Assembly: GCA_900552705.1 (NCBI GenBank)
Contig: USAX01000059.1
Coordinates: forward strand, 1-11,229
Direction: 5' to 3'
Length of the DNA: 11,229 nt
Source: an uncultured Collinsella sp.
GTDB lineage: Bacteria; Actinomycetota; Coriobacteriia; Coriobacteriales; Coriobacteriaceae
Shown here: positions 6,379-11,229 of the stretch, piece after piece
How positions within the stretch are numbered: position 1 is the stretch's first letter
How the letters are laid out: every line of letters begins with the position of its first letter
The notes under the pieces: generated by a model
What the model was told of the DNA's origin: nothing
Databases searched by the model: none
Seen by the model: the letters and a program-made list of their open reading frames with translations, nothing else
Made by a program: the position numbers and the translations under genes

Positions 6379-7197
6379 ATGCCTCAGACTTACACTTTCG
6401 CCTCGTGGAACGTCAACGGCCTGCGCGCCGTGCTCAAAAAGGACCCGAGCTTTATCCAGATCGCGCAAGAACTCGACGTCGATATCCTGGCGCTGCAAGA
6501 GACCAAGTTGCAAGAAGGCCAGGTCGATATTGACCTGCCCGGCTATCACCAAACCTGGAGCTACGCCGAGCGTAAAGGCTATTCGGGCACTGCGGTCTTT
6601 AGCCGCCAGAAACCGCTGCGCGTGCTGCACGCCGACGCGCTGTTACCCTACGCCGGCGAGGGCGAGGCGGCCGCACTCGTCACCCAAGCCGTAACCGAGG
6701 GCCGCGTCTGCGCGCTGGAGTTCGACAAGTTCTGGTTTGTGGATGTCTACACTCCCAACGCGCAAAACGAACTCGCCCGCATCGACGTGCGCATGGCTTG
6801 GGACGATGCCTATCGCGGCTTTTTGAGCGCGCTTGAACGCGAGACCGGCAAGCCCGTCGTAACTTGCGGCGACTTTAACGTGGCGCATGAGGAGATCGAC
6901 CTTAAGAACCCCAAGTCCAACCGCGGCAACGCTGGCTTTTCGGACGAGGAGCGCGGCAAGTTCACCGAGCTGCTCAACGCCGGGTTTACCGATACCTGGC
7001 GCGCGGCAAATCCGGACGTCGAGGGCGTCTACAGCTGGTGGAGCTACCGCTTTAATGCCCGCAAGAACAACGCCGGTTGGCGCATCGACTACTTCCTGGT
7101 AAGCGACGCAATCGCCGGCAACGTGCGCGACACGGGCATCCGCGGCGACATCTTTGGCAGCGACCACTGCCCCGTCACCCTTACGTTGGAGCTCTAA
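6379..7197 (+). CDS. xth: Exodeoxyribonuclease III / AP endonuclease
   Basis: This enzyme cuts DNA at abasic sites and trims 3' blocked ends in base-excision repair. The 272-residue product has the family's usual length and all exonuclease III motifs: WNVNGLRA (10-17, with metal-site N11), LQETK (39-43, catalytic Glu E41), YTPN (124-127, Tyr), GDFN (164-167, Asp and Asn), WRIDYFL (234-240) and SDHCPV (261-266, catalytic His H263 with D262). AAAGGA at 6369-6374 precedes the ATG by 4 nt. The gene stands alone on the plus strand, divergent from sir2. Downstream it runs into the structured repeats of the convergent gap, which probably stop its transcript. No strong promoter is visible in the upstream 135 nt. 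Confidence 0.96.
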   Translation: MPQTYTFASWNVNGLRAVLKKDPSFIQIAQELDVDILALQETKLQEGQVDIDLPGYHQTWSYAERKGYSGTAVFSRQKPLRVLHADALLPYAGEGEAAALVTQAVTEGRVCALEFDKFWFVDVYTPNAQNELARIDVRMAWDDAYRGFLSALERETGKPVVTCGDFNVAHEEIDLKNPKSNRGNAGFSDEERGKFTELLNAGFTDTWRAANPDVEGVYSWWSYRFNARKNNAGWRIDYFLVSDAIAGNVRDTGIRGDIFGSDHCPVTLTLEL

Positions 7198-7206
7198 CTC
7201 CAGCTG

Positions 7207-7439
7207 CCCCCGGAGACGAAGGAAAACGGATCATTTTGGGCCTCGTGGGGGTATCCGCGTGACCCATCCGCCACGAAACACGCCCATCTACTACGTTTAA
7301 GCCACTACCCTCGACCACAGTGAACAACGCAAAAAGAAAACCGCAGGTAGAAAGCCTACTGTTTTTCATAAAACACGGTTGTGGTTGGGGGTGTCGGGCC
7401 AAACGTAGTAGATAGACCGATTTCGTGGCGGGCGGGTTC
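7207..7439. repeat. Structured palindromic repeat element, copy 1
   Basis: This element fills the first half of the 534-nt gap between the convergent xth and ECF S-component genes. It has a leading stem-loop (CCCCC at 7207 pairing with GGGGG at 7247-7251) that presents GGAAAACGGATCATTTT. A long imperfect inverted repeat follows, with arms 7260-7318 and 7381-7439 (59 nt each), including CGCCACGAAA and ATCTACTACGTTT. The apex (7337-7365) is AAAACCGCAGGTA... pairing with ...GTTTT. The apex flanked by A- and T-runs could end transcription in both directions. Copy 2 lies in tandem about 250 nt further on. No protein is encoded; short open frames here are incidental. Confidence 0.8.
7337..7365. terminator. 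Possible bidirectional terminator at the apex of repeat copy 1
   Basis: AAAAC on the left and GTTTT on the right close an imperfect hairpin (GCAGG, 7-nt loop TAGAAAG, CCTAC). The A-run and T-run allow termination on either strand, which suits a site between convergent xth and the ECF operon. Confidence 0.4.
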
Positions 7440-7447
7440 AGCTGATT

Positions 7448-7684
7448 CCCTGGGAACGTCTGGAGGCGAAAGAAAACGGATCAATTTGGCTCTCCGAGGG
7501 CCACGATGCCCGTCGTATCAGCCGGCTATTTCAAAACTATGCCGGTTTACGGGGCTGAATCGCGAACCCCCAACCATACGCAATTCCGAAATAATAAAAC
7601 CGCAGGTAAACGGCTTGCTCTATTTCAAAAATAGCCGGCATGGTCTGCTTGTGCCAATCTGGCCCCGTAAACCGGCATAGTTTT
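7448..7684. repeat. Structured palindromic repeat element, copy 2
   Basis: This is a diverged tandem copy of the element at 7207-7439. The leading motif CGAAAGAAAACGGATCAATT occurs exactly 250 nt after its counterpart and again sits in a small stem (CCCT/GGAG with CTCC/AGGG, 7448-7500). The core AAAACCGCAGGTA recurs at 7596, 259 nt after the first. The long arms have a different sequence from copy 1 but are perfectly paired: 23 bp, 7533-7555 with 7662-7684. A second pair (7521-7531 with 7630-7640, 11 bp) crosses the first and would form a pseudoknot or an alternative fold. The element ends 47 nt before the stop of the ECF S-component gene. Confidence 0.82.
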
Positions 7685-7731
7685 AAAATGGCACTTCGGC
7701 AGTATTGATTCCCGCCCCGGCGCAACCAGCC

Positions 7732-8445
7732 CTACAGTCCGTACTTCACGACGACTCGGTTGATGCGACGGCACCAAGGCCTGTACAAGGCGGCCAAAAA
7801 CACGCAGGTCGCAAGGCCGTGCGTGATATCGAACGGTACGGCGGTGGCAAGACGCGCCATGGCACCCGCCCACGTGAGCGGTTGAACAAAACCGATAATG
7901 TCGTAGGCGTTGATCACGACGCCATACAGCAGGCCCGACGCAAAGCCATACGCCAACAGCGCCGGCATGCGCACGGTTCCATCGGCGCGGTCAAACGCGC
8001 CCGCATGCGCCAGCGCACCACCGATATAGCCCACCAAACCCCAGGCATACATCTGCCACGGCGTCCACATGCCCTGTCCAAAAAAGAAATTACTGGTCAG
8101 CGCTGCCAGCGCGCCAACCATAAAACCATTGCGGCGACCAAGCGTCGCCCCCGCGATAATGGCGATGGCGCTCACCGGTTTAAAGTCGGGAATGGGACCA
8201 AACAAGATGCGCCCCGCCGCGGCCAACGCCGCCAGAACCAGCGTTGGCATAATCTGGCGCAGGCCCGGTCGCGACGCCTCGTAGCCTGCAAAGAACAGCG
8301 CAAGCACCAGCGCCACCACGACAAGCATGGCGAGCGCCGCCTGCTCAACGCCCGCCAGCAACGCCGCAGCCATCACGGCTGGCACCGCCAGCAGCAGCGG
8401 TATCTCCAGTTTTGCGAGTAGGCGCACGATGCGATAATCCGTCAT
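7732..8445 (-). CDS. ECF transporter S component (substrate-binding membrane protein)
   Basis: The 237-residue, strongly hydrophobic protein has about six predicted membrane segments, as expected for the vitamin-binding S subunit of an energy-coupling factor transporter. Recognisable stretches are GRILFGPIPDFKPVSAIAII (78-97), ALTSNFFFGQGMWTPWQMYA (115-134) and VPFDITHG (203-210). These recall the S components proposed for cobalamin or related corrinoids (CbrT/CblT type), but no cobalamin riboswitch is visible, so the substrate is an inference. ATG at 8445 lies 4 nt after the ecfA stop. The open frame upstream to 8520 overlaps ecfA and shows no family similarity. Being the last gene of the ecfT-ecfA-S operon, it presumably uses the dedicated EcfA/EcfT encoded next to it (a group II type arrangement could also be shared). 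Confidence 0.85.
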   Translation of the reverse strand: MTDYRIVRLLAKLEIPLLLAVPAVMAAALLAGVEQAALAMLVVVALVLALFFAGYEASRPGLRQIMPTLVLAALAAAGRILFGPIPDFKPVSAIAIIAGATLGRRNGFMVGALAALTSNFFFGQGMWTPWQMYAWGLVGYIGGALAHAGAFDRADGTVRMPALLAYGFASGLLYGVVINAYDIIGFVQPLTWAGAMARLATAVPFDITHGLATCVFLAALYRPWCRRINRVVVKYGL

Positions 8446-8449
8446 CCCA

Positions 8450-10093
8450 TCACGCCCTATAAAACACGTTGTCGGCAAAGAAGTCGGCCGGCGGCTCCAT
8501 GCAGGCAATCTCACCGTCAAACATCATGGCAATGTCATCGGCAACCTGCTCGGCAAAATCCAGATCGTGCGTGGCCATGATGACGGTGCCACCAACCTTC
8601 GCATGGTCACGCAGGGCGCGGGCGATGATGCGGCGGCTGAACAGGTCTAGACCCTTGGTGGGCTCATCGAGCAATAGCAGTTCGGGGCCGATTAGCAGCA
8701 GTTTTGCCAATGCAAGCAGTTGACGCTGCCCGCCCGAAAGATCGTACGGATGGCGCCCATCCAGACCCGACAGCCCCAAGCTCGCCGCACGCTCCCGCGC
8801 CAAGTTCTCGTCATATCCGCAGGTCGAGGCCCATTCCATCAGCTCATCGTGAACCGTCTCGGCAACCAGCAATGCTTTGGGGTTCTGAGGCAGCAGCGCC
8901 GCCGAGGCCGCTCCGCGCACCATGCGGCCGCGCTGCAGCTTGGCGGTCTTCGCCAGCACCGAGAGCATCGTCGACTTACCGCATCCGTTGCCGCCCACGA
9001 TCGCATGCACCGCACCGGCCGAAAACGCCACGTCGAGCCCGCGCAGCACCCAGCCGCCCGCGCGATCGTAGCGAAACCAGCTCCCTGCCAGGGTGGTAGC
9101 CGACCCGCCGTGCATTTTTTGGAGTATTCTGCTCCCATCCGTGCGCGGGAAGGCTTCCGAGCCGTTCTCGAGCGACGTTTGCGCCACAAATTCGGACGAT
9201 TTGTCCAATTCCGAACTTTTTTTCGCGCTCGATACGTCCCCGGGCGGCTCCAGAGAGCCCAAATTGTCCTCACGCCTGCTGAATACTCCGTTTTTTGCAC
9301 ATCGGATGGCACCCCGCCCAAATATGTCATCGGAAAACAGCGATTCTCGGCGTCCCAAAGAAGCCATATCCGCCACCTCGCGCACGCGACCGCCCTCAAT
9401 CCGGTACGCACACGTCGCATACTCGAGCATCGGCCTCGGTTGATGCGTAGCCACAACAACCGTACAGCCCAGCTCACGGTTCACGCGAAACAGCGCGTGC
9501 AGAAAATTCTTCTCGGCAACGGGATCGAGCTGAGACGTGGGCTCGTCGAGTAGCAGCACACGCGGACGCAGCGCCAGGACGGCGGCAAGCGACAGCAGCT
9601 GTTTGCGGCCACCCGAAAGCGTATCGGTATCGCGATGAAGCCAGTCCTCCAGACCAAAGAAATAGCTGGTCTCGGCCACGCGACGACGCATCTCGTCGCG
9701 CGACATGCCTAAGTTTTCCAGGCCAAACGCCATCTCGTGCCACACGGTCTCGCACACAATCTGGTTCTCGGGGTCCTGAAACACGTAGCCCACGCACTCC
9801 GCAGACGCGCGCACGTCCATGTCGGCAACGTTCTCGCCCAGCACGCGCGCATCACCAGTGCGCTCGCCCGCCGGAGCGATCTCGGGCTTGAGCAGCGACA
9901 GCAGCGTCGACTTACCCGATCCGGTACCGCCAACAAGCAGCGCAAATGCACCTTGGAGAACAGACCAGTCGAGTCCATCGAGTACCGGCGCCTCAGCCCC
10001 GGGGTAGGCAAAGCTCAGGCTCCGCACCTCAATCGCCGGCATATCCGGGCCGCACGCCGCGCCCGACACCGGGCCCCTATCCAACCGGGTCAT
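8450..10093 (-). CDS. Fused energy-coupling factor ATPase (EcfA1-EcfA2)
   Basis: This 547-residue protein carries two complete ABC ATPase domains that power an ECF vitamin importer at the inner face of the membrane. Domain 1 has Walker A GGTGSGKST (55-63), Q-loop Q106, signature LSGGR (159-163), Walker B LLLDEP (180-185) and switch H217. Domain 2 has GGNGCGKST (367-375), Q403, LSGGQ (452-456), LLLLDEP (472-478) and H509. In most bacteria the two halves are separate proteins. The linker contains about 64 extra residues (265-328), encoded by a palindromic element with terminal inverted repeats. Without it the length would be about 483. The start ATG overlaps the ecfT stop by one base (TGATG), and GAGG lies 8 nt upstream; an internal ATG at 10042 is less likely. 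The gene is co-transcribed and translationally coupled with ecfT. Confidence 0.94.
   Translation of the reverse strand: MTRLDRGPVSGAACGPDMPAIEVRSLSFAYPGAEAPVLDGLDWSVLQGAFALLVGGTGSGKSTLLSLLKPEIAPAGERTGDARVLGENVADMDVRASAECVGYVFQDPENQIVCETVWHEMAFGLENLGMSRDEMRRRVAETSYFFGLEDWLHRDTDTLSGGRKQLLSLAAVLALRPRVLLLDEPTSQLDPVAEKNFLHALFRVNRELGCTVVVATHQPRPMLEYATCAYRIEGGRVREVADMASLGRRESLFSDDIFGRGAIRCAKNGVFSRREDNLGSLEPPGDVSSAKKSSELDKSSEFVAQTSLENGSEAFPRTDGSRILQKMHGGSATTLAGSWFRYDRAGGWVLRGLDVAFSAGAVHAIVGGNGCGKSTMLSVLAKTAKLQRGRMVRGAASAALLPQNPKALLVAETVHDELMEWASTCGYDENLARERAASLGLSGLDGRHPYDLSGGQRQLLALAKLLLIGPELLLLDEPTKGLDLFSRRIIARALRDHAKVGGTVIMATHDLDFAEQVADDIAMMFDGEIACMEPPADFFADNVFYRA
9110..9300. repeat. In-frame 191-nt element with terminal inverted repeats inside ecfA
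   Basis: The ends are 20-nt inverted repeats of equal length: GTGCA-TTTTTT-GGAGTATTC at 9110-9129, and on the opposite strand GTGCA-AAAAAC-GGAGTATTC at 9300-9281. Fourteen of 20 positions pair, and all mismatches lie in the central six-base tract. Inside is a further hairpin (9189-9211, GGAC-GATTT-GTCC with flanking AATT). It is more AT-rich than the surrounding ATPase sequence and encodes low-complexity Ser/Glu/Lys-rich residues 265-328 of the linker (SSELDKSSEF). No target-site duplication is visible. It may be a mobile palindromic element that inserted in frame, or an old intergenic element left by fusion of two ATPase genes. Confidence 0.65.
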
Positions 10094-10992
10094 CAGCCAA
10101 ACCTCTTCTCGTCAATCGCGTGCAGCACACAGGGCAACACCATCCAAGCCGCGTACACGACATAGCCCAGCCACGGCGTGGGCACCGAAAGCTGAGGGTA
10201 AAACGAATACTGCGTTGTCGCGGTCCACGCCACCACCACCGCGGTGGCACCAAACACCGCAAGTCCAACCAGCGCGGCAGCGTCGCCGCGCCCCAGCCGA
10301 TACCGCGCATACGTCGTACGACGCGACGCAGCACCCCATCCGCGCGAGCGCATGGCGTCGGCGCGCTCCAGCGAATCCTCCATGCCCCAGCCCATCAACA
10401 CGCTCGATGTCCGCAGGCGCGAGCGCACGGGGTCGGCCGGCGCGCGACCCGGCACATCAATCGCGTCCTGCACCGCCAGCACCGTGCGGCCGCGGCGCAA
10501 AAACTGTGGGATAAGCCGCATGCACATCGAGATCATGAGCGCGATCACCGGCGCGGCGTTGCCCAAAAGCGCAAGCACCTTGTCGTAGCTAAGCATCGAC
10601 GCCGCGGCCTCAAACCACAGCACGCTCGCCACAAACAGCCCACCCATGCACAGGCCGTACATCATGCTCTCCAAATACACCACGCGCATGCCAATATGGA
10701 AAAGCTCGGTCGAGCCCGATGCGCTAAACAGCGGGTTGACCAGTGCAATGATCAAAATCACCGGCAGCTGCCAGCGAAGCGCGCCCAACGTGCGGGCAGC
10801 CCCGCGCGTCGCAAATCCATACGCCAACCCGCCCGCGAGCGACAGCGCGATCAGCACCGGCTGCATCGAGAACATGGTGAGCCCCAGCGTCAGCACCATG
10901 TAGAGCGCCGGCACCGCCGGATGCGACATCGAAAATGCCGCGACGGGCTCACTGGCCGATTCCTCTCGCGTGATATCCACGGGCACCCCCAT
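10093..10992 (-). CDS. ecfT: ECF transporter transmembrane component EcfT
   Basis: EcfT is the membrane scaffold that couples the ATPases to the S component. The 300-residue protein starts with a soluble stretch and FSMSHPAVPALYMVL, followed by several hydrophobic segments. Next come a cytoplasmic coupling region with ADAMRSRGWG (211-220 of this start), which contains the Ala-Arg-Gly-type motif that docks into the ATPases, and final membrane segments. The start is uncertain. ATG at 10992 is taken here, but GAGGGG directly before it suits the GTG at 10986 better, and TTG at 11004 is also possible. It is the first gene of the operon and is divergent from glmU. Upstream on the minus strand TTGACG (11058-11053) and TATGGT (11032-11027) resemble promoter boxes, but 20 nt spacing makes this weak. 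No riboswitch was recognised in the leader. Confidence 0.9.
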   Translation of the reverse strand: MGVPVDITREESASEPVAAFSMSHPAVPALYMVLTLGLTMFSMQPVLIALSLAGGLAYGFATRGAARTLGALRWQLPVILIIALVNPLFSASGSTELFHIGMRVVYLESMMYGLCMGGLFVASVLWFEAAASMLSYDKVLALLGNAAPVIALMISMCMRLIPQFLRRGRTVLAVQDAIDVPGRAPADPVRSRLRTSSVLMGWGMEDSLERADAMRSRGWGAASRRTTYARYRLGRGDAAALVGLAVFGATAVVVAWTATTQYSFYPQLSVPTPWLGYVVYAAWMVLPCVLHAIDEKRFG

Positions 10993-11176
10993 CCCCTCGC
11001 TCAAACGTCAACGCCGCAGCGCCGCCACCATACACAACCAGCGCAAACACCGCGTCAACGGCACCGACATCGGCGGCAATGCGTCAATCGTTACGCGCTC
11101 ATCATATGCCTGCGGTATCATATTGCGCCGTGTATCGTTTCCAAACACACGTCTCTATAACGTAACAGGAGATCAC

Positions 11177-11229
11177 ATGGACGCAACCGCAATTATCCTC
11201 GCCGCCGGCGAGGGCACCCGCATGAAGTC
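11177..11229 (+). CDS. glmU: GlmU N-terminus (UDP-GlcNAc pyrophosphorylase / acetyltransferase), partial
   Basis: The gene runs off the right edge after 17 codons, MDATAIILAAGEGTRMK. This contains the nucleotidyltransferase signature LAAGxGTRMK of GlmU, which makes UDP-N-acetylglucosamine for the cell wall. Other nucleotidyltransferases share a similar start, so the call is strong but not proven. AGGAG at 11167-11171 lies 5 nt before the ATG. The 184 nt between it and ecfT hold both divergent leaders; TATCAT at 11116-11121 is a possible -10 box without a good -35. Confidence 0.85.
   Translation, partial: MDATAIILAAGEGTRMK

Noticed and set aside
7381..7680. 99-codon plus-strand open frame in the convergent gap
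   Set aside because: It lies wholly within the palindromic repeat elements, has no ribosome site, and crosses both arms; structure explains the sequence better than coding.
9946..11160. 404-codon plus-strand open frame
   Set aside because: It is antisense to ecfA and ecfT; the Arg/His/Gln-rich product fits a shadow frame.
10993..11176. Cobalamin, TPP or FMN riboswitch before the ECF operon
   Set aside because: No conserved box of these classes was recognised by eye, and the leader is short for a cobalamin riboswitch.

Overview
The window looks like chromosomal DNA of a high-GC, gut-type actinobacterium of the class Coriobacteriia, most likely Collinsella or a close relative. This rests on codon use, the mix of genes (type III pantothenate kinase, fused FolP-FolK, fused double ECF ATPase) and general familiarity. 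No database search was possible, so the genus is an inference.

Layout. Positions 1-300 hold no gene but contain an array of three palindromic units spaced exactly 81 nt apart. An initiator tRNA gene follows on the minus strand (362-438), with a clear promoter and terminator. coaX (635-1408, +) makes the first enzyme of CoA synthesis. An AT-richer, probably acquired AAA ATPase/DUF4143 gene (1514-2710, -) is bracketed by three copies of a 41-43-nt palindrome. Then come three minus-strand genes: a Sir2-type deacylase (5491-6243), a fused dihydropteroate synthase-HPPK (3665-5395) and a divergent biotin-ligase-like protein (2963-3664). The last begins in the codon right after the FolPK stop, in the same frame. 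Exonuclease III (xth, 6379-7197, +) diverges from sir2. A 534-bp convergent gap (7198-7731) holds two diverged copies of a ~240-nt structured repeat. The rest is a complete minus-strand ECF transporter operon, ecfT-ecfA(fused A1A2)-S component (10992 down to 7732), and the first 17 codons of glmU (+) at the right edge.

How the genes work together. Most are housekeeping cofactor genes: CoA (coaX), folate (folPK), vitamin uptake (ECF), plus UDP-GlcNAc synthesis (glmU), base-excision repair (xth) and NAD-dependent deacylation. The three ECF genes are tightly coupled (1-nt overlap, then a 4-nt gap) and encode all parts of one transporter. The substrate is not proven; a corrinoid is a reasonable guess.

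The unusual content is the repeats. Four unrelated palindromic families sit in one 11-kb window: the 81-nt-period array, the ATPase-flanking palindromes, the tandem ~250-nt elements, and a 191-nt element with 20-nt terminal inverted repeats that lies inside the ecfA coding frame and supplies 64 residues of the linker. In the array and the tandem elements, the stems change in sequence between copies but stay self-complementary, which suggests that structure is conserved.
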